From Humulus lupulus (lineage: Eukaryota > Streptophyta > Magnoliopsida > Rosales > Cannabaceae): DNA of 64,000 nucleotides. Numbering within the stretch: the stretch's first letter is position 1; each line of letters begins with the position of its first letter. The stretch is from positions 132,349,701 through 132,413,700 of the forward strand of contig NC_084795.1 in NCBI RefSeq assembly GCF_963169125.1. Direction: 5' to 3'. The notes beneath the pieces were generated by a model. It searched no databases, was not told the origin of the DNA, and saw only the letters and a program-made list of their open reading frames with translations. The position numbers and the translations under genes were made by a program. Below are positions 22,669-33,888 of the stretch, piece after piece.

Positions 22669-23403
22669 AAGGTATTACCTTAGCTATGAATGGTGATCCC
22701 TTAGCCACAAGCTATCCGTTCTAATCCCGAGCCTTCAATTCCTTAGTTTCCAGCCCAAATCTACTTAGTTCTTCAAGAAGTTACTTAGGGAAGCTTAGAG
22801 ACAGAGAGAGAGAGTCAGTTCAATGAGGTGTTTAAGTGTTTATGCTTTTGTTTCCCTGAGACTTAAACGACTTAAGCTAATCCCGAGGCTCGGGGTACTA
22901 AAAACGTCCCCGATGGCAAAATGGTCAAAATCCCCAGTATTCCCTCCTAAACTCACTAACTCTAAATATATCCTCAACTATTCATTCCCATCACCCAATA
23001 ACCCGGCTAAATGCTTAATACCTAAAATACCCCTTGACTCGCCCTGAGTCGGGTATTGAGTCCCGTTGTGACTTTCTCGCTAACTTACTCCCTACGATCG
23101 TCTCGTGCCGAATAACCCAAATAAATCCACATAATAATGTGGTCTCTCACACATATCACATATATGCACATATATATGTATATAATTATGCCCATAACAA
23201 CCAAATTACAAGGTTGTCCCTTCTCATAAGAAACAGGCCCACATGCATATTTAATATCCCTAAACATGCATAACTAGTTATATTATCATATAACTCACAT
23301 AATCACAATCAAATATATCAGATAAACATATAATTCCATATATTGCCATCCTGCCCCCCTAATCAAGGCCCTAAGCCTTATTAGGTAATTTTGGGACGTT
23401 ACA
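22669..23403 (-). mobile_element. T2 LTR 5' part, minus orientation
   Basis: Minus strand begins TGTAACGTCCCAAAATTACC at 23403, parallel to TGTAATGCCCCAAATTCCC of T1, and runs about 735 bp before stopping abruptly against the end of the plus-oriented piece. It includes TTAGTACCCCGAGCCTCGGG, an inverted match to 20787-20806. Together with the neighbour it forms an inverted LTR pair made of two different parts. Confidence 0.7.
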
Positions 23404-23976
23404 ACTGTTTATAGGTGTTTGAGTTTCAAGCATTGTTATAGAGGCAATTTGAAGAATCAAAGAATAGGTTTAATCCTTAAAACTTTGTTTGACTTTTTTT
23501 TTTAATTTTTTCTTATATTATTCCAAATTTAATAATTGTTTTTAGTAATATTTTGTGAGTTTTTCTAGTTATTTATTTATTTTGTTATTTTATATAATGT
23601 GACATAAAAATTTGTTTGATTATAAATATATATTAGTAAGTTTTAAAAGTTGTGTCAAGGTGAACTTGTTTTTTCAATATTTGAAACAATAAATAGCTTG
23701 AAGATGATAAATATTGTACATTAGTTTCTATAACTAGTTTGATATGTTGTTTTATTTAGTGGTTTGATAATTATGTATTTTACTAATTATGTAATTAATG
23801 TTTTTAATTGTTTAACATTTTTTAGTAGGGTCGTTGATTGAGTGTTGACTTTGTTGTTGATTTCGGGGTGAATTGAAGAGTAATATTGGAGGTGAGTAAT
23901 TTTTTAATTTTATTTATTATCACTCCAAGATTTATGTATAAAGTTAGGGTTAATTAAATCATGAATATTGGATTAA
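23404..23976. other. AT-rich stretch, probably CACTA interior
   Basis: No coding frame or RNA gene seen. It lies upstream of the Ulp1-like exon and may be intron or flank of that transposon. Confidence 0.3.
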
Positions 23977-24266
23977 GTGAAAGTTATGTTTGAATTAATT
24001 GGCAATCCTACAAAGATATTTAGTGTTGCATGTCCAAAACAACCACAAAGTCATGAATGTGGTTTTTATGTGTTGAAGTACATTAGAGATCTTGGACGAG
24101 CATCAAATGCATTAAAAACCCTAAAAGACAAAGTAAGTTTATTTTTTATAACATATTTTGGTATCGTATAAACTATAAAATAATCAATATTGTTATTAAT
24201 TTATATTTGTTAATTTTACAGTTTGATGGGAAAAAGAATATTGTGAGATTGCAGATCTCTTGCTAA
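23977..24266 (+). pseudogene. Ulp1-like (C48) cysteine protease fragment, transposon-derived
   Basis: The frame reads CPKQPQSHECGFYVLKYIRDL. This matches the C-terminal active site of Ulp1/SUMO-protease-like domains, where the Gln and Cys (in Q..SHECG) are catalytic and the His and Asp lie upstream. Only the C-terminal part is present. An intron is likely: donor AAA/GTAAGT at 24131, acceptor TTTTACAG ending at 24221, then FDGKKNIV and a stop at 24264-24266. Such protease domains are commonly carried by plant CACTA and Mutator-like transposons, and a CACTA terminus lies 626 bp downstream. It is most likely a transposon relic, not a host SUMO protease. Confidence 0.6.
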
Positions 24267-24654
24267 TCCAACATGAATGGTTAGGCTGATTGATGACATA
24301 CATTTATTAGTAAGTCTATTTTGTTTATAAGTTCGTTTAGTTCTAAGTTTAGTTTTATGCCAATGTATTAATGTTTAGGCTATCTTACTTAAGTACTTAT
24401 ATCAATATATACATGTCTATTGTACCTAAATACTTATAACAGTGTATAAATGCTAGAGTTTCTTGTTTTCATGCCTCTTCTAAAGTTGTGTCCATCCTTA
24501 TGGATGACATTTCTAATTAATGAAAGTTAGAATATTTTCATTAAAAAAATCATAATTAATTCAAATTGCAAGAAAATATATAAATTCAGAATTAGGCCAT
24601 TTTAAAAAATAACCAGAATTAATATCCAATTTCATTAAATTTGGTCGAAAAAGA

Positions 24655-24892
24655 GATTTTCCACTTCGATTTTTATGTATAAACCGAAGTAGAAAGTGGG
24701 GTATCTACTTCAGTTTATACATAAAAACTAAAGTAGAAAAGTTTATCAAGGTCGCGCGCACATTTGGAAAATAGACTTTCCACTTCGGTTTTTCACCACT
24801 TTTTGAACTACTTCAGTTGCGATCGAATTTATGCAAAAACCGAAGTAGTTCCACCTTAAAAACCAAAGTAGTAACCCTTTTTTCTTGTAGTG
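24655..24892 (-). mobile_element. CACTA transposon terminus with subterminal repeats
   Basis: The right end reads TTTTTTCTTGTAGTG, that is CACTACAAGAAAAAA on the minus strand, the hallmark CACTA terminus. Inside it, copies of ACTTCGGTTTTT and its complement AAACCGAAGTAG alternate in both orientations (24676-24875). Such subterminal repeats are transposase-binding arrays in this superfamily. The other terminus was not found; the T2 LTR lies on the left. Confidence 0.8.
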
Positions 24893-26509
24893 TTTTTTTT
24901 TTTTTTTTTGTGTGTAATAAGATTAAATATGGTATTTTAAATGACATTTTATTCTTTAAACACTAAAACCTTTAAAGTCATATTAATTTTTTAAAAAATT
25001 GAAAAATAAAATAAGTCATAAATAATGTTAATCTTGTAACATGATAGTTTTATTAGAATTTCGTTAACTTTTTGGAAAATTTACATAATACACTTAATTT
25101 CTCTAAAAAATTACATTTTTACAGACTGACAGATTTTTTTTTTCTTTCAATTTTACGAATTTATGAAATTTTTTACTTTTTTTATGGTTTTGCTTGTTTT
25201 TTGTCTTTTGTGTTGTTTTTTAATTGTTTTTGTGTTGTTTTTTTTTAGTTGTTTAGGTTTATGTATGATTCTTTTCATGTTGTTTTTTAGTTGTTTTTTG
25301 TTGTTGTGTTGATGTCTAATTAGTGTTTAGTTGTTTTCAGATATATATTTTTTAAAATCATGTTAGTATGCAATGAGTTGATTTCTAGTTGTTGTTCAAT
25401 TGTTGTTTTTTTAGTTGTTTTTGAATGTGTTAGCATGCAGTGGGTTGATGTCTAGTTGTTGTCAAATTGTTATTTTTTAATTACTTTTTTGACATCGTAT
25501 TTTTGTAAATAAAAAACTTTGAAATTTGTATTTTTGAAATTTTTTTGAAAAAAAAAACCAGAGACTGTAAAAAAGTAAAAAAAACAAAAAAAAAAGTACA
25601 TTTATGAAAAAACCTCTAATAATTTTTTATATTTATACTTTATAATAATTACTAAATATAAAATTATTTGATTTTTAAAATGTGTTAATATCTTATAATT
25701 TAAGCTCTATTATAAAAAAAATCTTATAATTTGAGTTGCATGTGAATTTTTATGAATTATAAATTAATATTTTTTTTAGGAAAAATCACTAAAATAATTT
25801 TAAAATTTCGTAAGATTTTTTTCTTAAAAAATTCACATGCATTTAAACATAATAAATGTTAAATTATAAAGATTTTACAATAGCATTAAAAAATTATAGA
25901 ATATTATCATATTTAGAAAATATTTTTATTTAATTTTGTTATAAATATAATATATTTATTAAACTTATTATTAATAAAATTGTAATGGTGTAATAGATCA
26001 ACATAAATCTCTAAATATAATAATATTTAATGAAGTTTTAATAAAATTATAATGATACAAAGATTATATTATTTTTGACTTATTTTAGGGATTTTTTTGC
26101 AAATACATATATCAGGAACTTTTTTTGCAAAAATACGGTTCTTATATATTTAATTCATTAATATATATGTATTTTAGATTGTCTTCAATATTACGGTTTG
26201 CAAGTGGGTCTCTCATTCTTCCTTCTACACAATCTCCATCTCTCCCATCTTCATGATCTCATCTTTTCTTCTCTATCAGCCATTGCCGAACTGTATAACT
26301 TCAACAAAGTAACCAGAAATCTCCTCCCGCCAAATCAAAAACACTCAAATCCGCAACAAAAAATTGAAAAACAAACAAAAACTCATAAAAATCTGCAATT
26401 AGGTTGAAATCCTATTGAATTGTGACTTCAAAAACAAACCTAACCACTCAAATCATTGCAACTTTCAGGTAAGTTCTTATTACTTTTGTTGCTCTGTTTT
26501 TTGTTGTTT
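24893..26509. other. AT-rich stretch without genes
   Basis: Contains T/G-rich low-complexity DNA at 25190-25490, where a unit of about 65 bp (GTTAG.ATGCA.TG.GTTGAT.TCTAGTTGTTGT) occurs twice, and long A/T homopolymers. No coding frame, RNA gene or transposon end was recognised. Confidence 0.6.
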
Positions 26510-27180
26510 GGTGTTTCAAAGGTTGCTCTGAATATTGAATACGTTGTTTATGGGTTGCTCTGAATCTAGTACATATTGTTGTAAATATTTAGGTTGCTGC
26601 AAACAAAAGATTGGCAGTGAGTAGGATAAGAGAGCTATTGTCAATTTCATGAAATGAGGTAAAACTGAATTTCTGGGTTGCTGATTATGTTGCTGATTAG
26701 TTCTTTTAAGTTTAATGAAGGTTGCTGACAAGCTTGCTTAAGATATTCTCTAATTTTTTTTATATTTTCTTGATTGATTTGGTTGAATCTGAATAGGTTG
26801 CTGTAAATATTTAGGTTGCTGCAAACAATCAATTGGAAGTGAGTAGGATAAGAGAGCTATTGTCAATTTTATGAAATGAGGTTAAACTGAATTTCTGGGT
26901 TGCTGATTATGTTGCTGACTAGTTCTTTTAAGTTTAATGAATGTTGCTGACAAGCTTGCTTAAGATATTCTCTAATTTTTTTTTTAATATTTTCTTGATT
27001 GATTTGGTTGAATCTGAATGGGTTGCTGTAAATATTTAGGTTGTTGCAAACAATCAATTGGAAGTGAGTAGGATAAGAGAGCTATTGTCAATTTTATGAA
27101 ATGAGGTAAAACTGAATTTCTGGGTTGCTGATTATGTTGCTGACTAGTTTCTTTAAGTTTAACGAAGGTTGCTGACAAAG
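26510..27180. repeat. ~223-bp tandem repeat, about 2.7 copies
   Basis: AGAGCTATTGTCAATTT recurs at about 26632, 26854 and 27079. The unit also has GGTTGCTGATTATGTTGCTGA and GATTTGGTTGAATCTGAAT. The copies are nearly identical, so expansion is fairly recent. The short minus-strand open frames here are products of the repeat. Confidence 0.9.
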
Positions 27181-28559
27181 CCACCATTAAAAGCCTTTGA
27201 ACTACCTAGATAACACCCAAACTGGTTGGTGATGAGAAATAATCCCTGAGATTTCAGTGTCGTGGGCGAAGAAAGAGGGTGAAGGAGACTGTTGATGGAA
27301 AGAGACCCTGAGATTACATAGTCGTCAAAGAGAAAGAGGGTAAAGGATGACTGTTTTGGCAAGGAAAAAGAAGGAGAATAGGGCAGAAGTAAAAAATTAA
27401 AATGTAAAATGAGTATAAACAGTTAAAAGTATAAAAATAAAAACTATTCTAACAAAGCGTATTATTATAAAAATAATTAAAAAGGGCGTATAACAGGTAA
27501 CCTTCCCTTATTTTATAATTATCTTATTTTTAATTTCTTTTTGGATTAATATTATTTTAGGAGTTTCAATGTTAATTTTTTTATTTGAAATACCAAATAT
27601 ACTATTTTATTACACATAAAAATAAACACAAATGACTAGTTTTGTAACAATGTACCATTACTTTGGCGGTTTTACCAGAATTAATTAACTTCAAGGATTT
27701 TTGCTATTAATAAGCCAAGAACTAATGATGGCAACCCATTAGTTGGTGGGAGAGAGAGGTTTATATTTATTTATTTAGAAATCGCTAGTTTTGACTAGCA
27801 TCTTTAAATAGCAGAACGTTAATTTCAAAAGTAAAAGCGACATATCTAAATAGTTAAAGAGAGAATGATATGTAGGATATTATCGCAGAGGATCTTGGGT
27901 CTTTGCTCTAATGTGTTTCGCTCAACAATTTACTACTTTTTTCAAGCTTTTATTGAATACTCTTTGTTAATTTATACATAAAAACATATAAAATTTATCA
28001 ACACTGTGACGTATCTAAACTTTTCACGGTCGAGCAGGGCTAGTATTTTAAAAATTAATCCAACTGAAAACCATACAAGAACCTTTTCGTCAAGCTAGAG
28101 AGAGAGTAATGAAGATTTTATATTATATAAATATAGTATGCCACATGTTAAAACACTTGCACTATTGTCACCACCGAGATATAAATATTATACTATATTT
28201 GGTATAAAAAATCAATATATGACATATTTGACACAATTTTTACTATTAGGTTTTATGACAATTGTAAAAATTATGCAAAAATTAATATTTCATTAATACT
28301 CATTTGATATTTATTGAAATGGTATCACTATTGGCACCCACTTTTTTTTTTGGATAAAAATATCCTCAAAAAATTATAATTATAAGCTCTAATCCTTAAC
28401 GCACGCACTCTCTCTCAACATATTAGGTATAAACACTCAAAAAATATTAGATTATCAATTTAAAAAAATCAAAACTAAAAAAAAAAAAAGTAATGGATGG
28501 AATTTGAGTAATGAAGATTGTATATTATATAAAATATAGTATGCAATATGTTAAAATAT
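27181..28559. other. AT-rich stretch with a direct repeat
   Basis: No gene seen. A ~55-bp sequence (GAGTAATGAAGATT.TATATT) at about 28105-28160 recurs directly at about 28506-28560, immediately before the MITE. Confidence 0.6.
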
Positions 28560-28562
28560 TTA

Positions 28563-28859
28563 GTGATGTTTGGTTAGCGGTAATTGAATGAAAATGAATC
28601 AATTTTTATTCTATTTCTATATTTGATTGTATTTTAGAGTATTGAAATGTCATTTTAATGGAATAATTTTTCTCCCATTTTAGTGGAATGACTATTTCAT
28701 TTGAAAATAAGAGATAAGACTATTCCGATGCAAGATTGAAAGTTTTTTAATAATTTTTATATTCATATAATTTTTTATTCCATTTTATTATTATTTATTT
28801 TCCCATTTTATCCCTTTTATTATTCTCATTCCTTCCCTCCATTTCAACCAAATGACATC
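28563..28859. mobile_element. Probable MITE (Harbinger/Tourist-like)
   Basis: A 297-bp AT-rich block begins GTGATGTTTGGTT and ends AACCAAATGACATC, imperfect terminal inverted repeats, and is flanked by TTA on both sides (28560-28562 and 28860-28862), the target duplication of PIF/Harbinger elements. It has no coding capacity. The TIRs differ by a small indel, so the class is uncertain. Confidence 0.55.
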
Positions 28860-28862
28860 TTA

Positions 28863-29476
28863 ATTTGGTGATTTATTCTTCTTAATTAAAGATTGAACAT
28901 AAATACTTTACCGCACTTGGTTTATATCACGTGCCATTAGGATTTTTTTTCTTATAATAGACAGAATTGAAAGATTCTCAAATAAAGGCTCACTGTAAAC
29001 AGCTGAACAAGTGACCTTGCCTATAAATGTAACAAGTAAATATACAACTGGATAGTCACATGAAACAGATTTTATATGCCGCTACTGAGTCCAGATCTAT
29101 TTGTCACGTGCTTAAAAAAAACCCATGGCAGATGGTAATGTTTTGCTTTTAATAGAACACAAGAGAACTGGCGTATTGGAACATCTATATATGCTCAGAC
29201 ATCTATGTATATAGACTCAACTGTAATTTAATTATTCTAGCAAGTTCTAAATTACATGCCAAGTAAATAAACAAACTTATACCTTGTATTTAATACGATT
29301 AAAAAATGTTTTTAATCATATTTCATTGCTTAAAAGACAGTATATAAGTATGTATTTAAGTATTCAAGTCAAACTGTTTTTATTAAGAGTGATCTAATTA
29401 TTTTTTGAATCTGAAATGTGAATTTCTCATTTAGTGGCTCATTAAATTAGTTGGGACTCACACCTTTAATATATAG

Positions 29477-29507
<31 letters not shown>

Positions 29508-29800
29508 AGTATATTACTCATCTCATATATATGACTGGCCTATGTAGTGCAATATGTGAATCAAAGATCGATGTAATGCAAAGACCCTTTTGTCAAAAGG
29601 TTAGAGAACAAGCAAATACATATTATTCTAACCGTTGCCATTTTAAATGGCAGTACTAGTTAGGCACAAAGAGGTGCTAAAAAGTACTCTTTTGTTTCTT
29701 ACTATATATATATATATATATAGATATTTATATATTGTGCACTACCCACTTGAAAATTAGACCAATTGAATCACATGTCACATGACTGATAGATAAGGAT
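28863..29800. other. AT-rich stretch with microsatellites
   Basis: Contains (AT)n/(GT)n at about 29475-29510 and (AT)n at about 29702-29722. No gene or transposon end recognised. Confidence 0.6.
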
Positions 29801-29804
29801 TAGA

Positions 29805-31560
29805 AAATTTCATCATATTTTACTTATATGACAAATTTAATAGGCATTTTAAATATATGTTATTTTGTAAATTTTGACGATAGTGCTCCTTTCATTAAAC
29901 TCTCATCTCTCTCTCAAACTATCTCTATCTACCATGGCAGCCCCTCCCCACGGTCATGACCTCCCCACCACCTCCCCAAGACCAGAAGCTCCTTTTTCTT
30001 TCTCTCTCTCTCAAATCATCTCTATATCTCTCCTTTCTGTTTCTCTCTTCTTTGTTTCTCCCCACTCATGGCCATCCGAAAAACAAAGATAAAAAAGAAA
30101 CACACAACCATAAAAGCATCCATTAAAGCACTCATGATTAATTTTGTATTTTACATAAAAAATTTAAGGTTTTAAATTTTCTAAACATGTAAATCTCGAA
30201 AAAAATACTAAGATTAAAAAAAATCAACTAAGACTGACATCTAAGCAAAAAGATATGGCTTACCAAAATTTTCGTTAAATTTCAGCATAGAGCATCGCAG
30301 AAGCATCGAAAAAGCATCGCATTTTCATTGTTTTGGACAAAAAAAAATCAAGTTTCAATATTTGCATCGAAAAAACATCGCATTTGCATCATTTTGGAAA
30401 AAAAAATCAAGTTTTCATGATTGCATAGAATAAGCATCGCATTTGCATAGTTTTGCCCAAAAAAATCAAGTTTTTGTGGATGCGTCGCAATTGCATCGAA
30501 AAAGCATCGCATTTGCATCGTTTTGACAAAAATCTAAAGTTGTCATGATTGCATTGCAAAAGTATCGAAAAAACATCACATTTGTATTATTTTGGCAAAA
30601 AAAAAAAATCAAAATTTCATGATTGCATCGAAAAATCTTCGCATTTCCATAGTTTTGCCCAAAAAATCAAGTTATTGTGGATGCATTGCAATTGCATCGC
30701 TTTGGCAAAAAAAAAAAAAAAAAAATCAAGTTTTCATGAATTTTTTTGCCAAAAAACAATGCAAATTCGATGTTTTTTTTTTGCATTGCGATGCATCTAC
30801 AAAATATCAATTTTTTGGCTAAAACTATGCAAAAGCAATGTTTTTTCGATGCAATCATAAAAACATTTTTTTTGCCAAAACGATGCAAATGCGATGTTTT
30901 TTTTGATGCAATCATGAAAAATTGATTTTTTTTGTTGCCAGAACGATGTAAATGCAATGGTTTTTTGATGCAATTGCGATACATTCCGAAAAACTTTTGA
31001 TTTTTTTGGTCAACACTATGCAAATGAGATGCTTTTTCGACGCAATCTTTAAAACTTGATTTATTTTTGCCAAAATGATGCAAATGCGATGTTTTTTCGA
31101 TGCTCTACAATGAAATTTGACGAAAATTTTTGTGAGGCATAATTTTTTGTATATATGTCAATTTTAGTTGATTTTTTTTAATCTTAATATTTTTTTTGAG
31201 ATCTCTACATGTTTAAAAGATTTAAAGCTTTAATTTTTTTTATGTAGAATATAAAAATTAATCACATGTGCTTTAAAGGATGCTTCAATAGTTGTGAGTT
31301 TCTTTTTTATCTATGTTTTCGGACGGTCATAAGTAGAGAGAATGATAAATGAAAGAAATAAAGATAATTTGTGAGAGAAAGAGGGAAATTTCTGGCTGTG
31401 GGTAGGTGGTGGTGGGGAGGGGTGCCATGATAGAGAAAGATAGTTTATGAGAGAGATGGATGTTTAATGAAAGAGACATTGTTAAAATTTTTACAAAATG
31501 ACATATATTTACTACGCCTATTAAATTTATAATAGAAGCAAAATATGATATTATTAAGCA
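29805..31560. repeat. 1.75-kb imperfect inverted repeat (foldback)
   Basis: Left arm 29805 to about 30690 pairs with right arm about 30770-31560. Matching points: AATTTAATAGGCATTTTAAATATATG (left, about 29831) with CATATATTTACTACGCCTATTAAATTT (right, about 31500); a Pro-coding GGGGAGGGG-type block at 29942-29980 with its complement at 31398-31432; and GCATAGAGCATCG (30283) with CGATGCTCTACAA (31098). The inner part of both arms is made of units of about 60 bp with GCATCGCATTTGCATCGTTTTGGCAAAAA. The open frames inside are by-products. It could be a foldback or MULE-type element, or a source of hairpin RNA. Confidence 0.85.
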
Positions 31561-33000
31561 TAAAATATCGGCATATCGGCAGAGGAAATTAAGCTATAAA
31601 TATATGTTGTATAGAGCACGTGATGATATATATATATATATATATACATTTATAAATTTCGATTCGACATGCGCAAAATATTTAACTCGTGACGAAATTC
31701 AGCCTTTTACATCATATGATCACTGGCTGGCTATGTAACATGCAATGTGGGAGATTACTGAAAATGGCAAAGTTCTATTGAATAGAGCTGCTCTGTCATT
31801 TACGCAAATAGATATATATATATATATATATATATTGACTTTTCTGTCAGGAGAAAGAAAATATACAAACTTAGGTAAGGAGAGAAAGTGTCAAAATAAT
31901 ATCAACCAATTGATGATATATATTTATATATATGCGTGTGGGTGGAACGAAATAAAAATCAAATTATAGATTCACAAAGAAGCTGGTGCAAAGATGCTGT
32001 TGGGCATTATTTAATGTAAATCATAATGAGTAAAGCAGCTAGCAGAAAATATATTTCAGGATCACGTAAGCCCCAATATGATAATCTTACAATACATTTT
32101 ATGAAAAGTAGAAAACCCTTTCCCCCGAATTGATGAATTTTTATTAATAACTATTGGTAGTTATAGTTGAGCTTTCAATTCAAAATCCAAATGAATAAGC
32201 TGGCAAAACAAAAGATTTGCATGGATAAATGAAATTGCTCTAATTGTTAATAAAAATTTACCCTCAACATGCACTTTCGGTGGACTTAATCCATGGAATT
32301 AATGATGAGCCAAGTCAGGTTTGGCTGCTACAATGAACCAGTGATTGATGATATATAATTATAAGTGTCTGGTTCATCTAACTGTGAAGCACAAATTGTT
32401 GGGGTTTATGCTTTTAAGGTCAATTTCAATGTAACCTACTGACAGATTGGGTCCCTACTTTCATTGATGATTGATAAATAATTCAATTAGTTCGCTGTCT
32501 GTATTAGTCGTCAGAGATCATGAATATATATACATGATATGGTGGGGCTTTATTATATATATATATATATGTATGAATTTAAAATGATCGAGGAGACATG
32601 ACAAACAACAGCTTTCGCTGCCAAACTCTATTTATTATATGAAATCTATTCATGACAAAAACGAGACATGCTAAACTTTTACAACGTCGATAAATAACGG
32701 ACATAGCAAGGCAATTAATGAATTGGAAAAGTCTTTTATGTCAATGTTGTAATAAGTTTAGTGGAATGCTTAGTGTTCTAAAAAGTAGATATGTATTTAG
32801 AAAAATGTTTGGAAATAATTATTCGATATAATTATATATATTGAAAAAAATTTAATGGATATTACTCACATATGGGTACCTAGATAAATGTACAAATATA
32901 CTGATATGACATGTAGGTCATTTAGTACATTAAGTTACCAACTAGTAAATATATTTTTTGGCATTAATTTCTAAATTAATTTTTTTTTGCCATTAGAAAT
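31561..33000. other. AT-rich stretch with microsatellites
   Basis: (AT)n runs at about 31628-31648, 31812-31834 and 32553-32573. No coding frame or element end recognised. Confidence 0.6.
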
Positions 33001-33005
33001 GATGA

Positions 33006-33596
33006 TGTTATCCAAAAAAACTGGCGTAGATGACGTGGCAAGTGATTCCCGGACACGTGGCTGCACTTGGATGAACTATGCTAGGATATCGACCAGGAGA
33101 CAAATTATAAGCAGTAAGCAGCCGAAGTTTACCTGCGACCAGCTTGGTCGCAGATTCCGCATGTTTCATGACGTTTCTATAAAGAACTTTGTAAATCCCA
33201 AAATTGACTCCCACAATCTCCTGAGTATCCGATTATTTATGGGAGAATATCTGTAACAAATTCATCTAATCTCCCTTGAGCCTATAAATAGAGAAAGATA
33301 GCTCAAGGAAGGAACTTTTGGCTTTCGAATTATTTGAGACTAGAGTAATTCTATTTGAGATATTGTATTGTTCTTCAGAGGTTAGTGAAACTCATTGAAC
33401 CCTAGTTCTTTGATCACTCCTTTGGATCGTATATCAATAACAATCTAAGTGGACGTAGGTTATTACCAGATTCTGGGGCCGAACCACTATAAAATATCGT
33501 GTTCTTATTATTTTCGTCATCACGTTCTTTTCAACGCATTCACTCACGTCAAGCGTATTTTGACTCCGTGTCAGTTGACCAAAATCAGGGTCAACA
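33006..33596 (+). mobile_element. Solo LTR of Tat family B
   Basis: Begins TGTTATCC and ends GGGTCAACA, and matches the LTRs of element B (which lie in the opposite orientation at 39073-39666 and 50066-50667), including the ATTTTGACTCCGTGTCAGTTG segment. It is flanked by a perfect 5-bp duplication, GATGA (33001-33005 and 33597-33601), with no internal sequence, so it formed by recombination between the two LTRs of a complete element. A TATA box lies near 33281 (GCCTATAAATAG). Confidence 0.93.
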
Positions 33597-33601
33597 GATG
33601 A

Positions 33602-33888
33602 TTTCAACCAATAAGAGGTAAGTTTTCTTTTCAATATTTTGACTTAATTTAAAATTTTAAAAATTAGGGTTTATAATAAATACATACTCATTTCTTAAGC
33701 TCTCTATTCTTCTTCATTCAAAGTAAGAAAATAAACATAAAAAATCAGAATTTCACCACAAATTTCGTGAGCATGTGAATGAGAGAAAGAAGAAGAAAAA
33801 AATCGTGTGGAATAAAAGATAGAGAGGGAGAGAGAGAAAACGCATGAGAGGAGATAGGAAATGGATGAAAAACAAAAGATGTAGATCT
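33602..33888. other. Short AT-rich and GA-rich spacer
   Basis: Nothing recognised apart from an AGAGAGGGAGAGAG purine tract near 33820. Confidence 0.5.

Noticed and set aside
26516..27187. Several minus-strand frames of 60-71 codons
   Set aside because: Each repeats the same peptide because of the 223-bp tandem repeat.
29874..30092. 72-codon frame with Pro-rich start (MAAPPHGHD)
   Set aside because: Lies within the left arm of the inverted repeat, low complexity, and the mirrored copy is not coding.
30549..31083. Open frames of 76-138 codons rich in Lys, Phe and His
   Set aside because: Generated by ~60-bp AT-rich repeats in the foldback.
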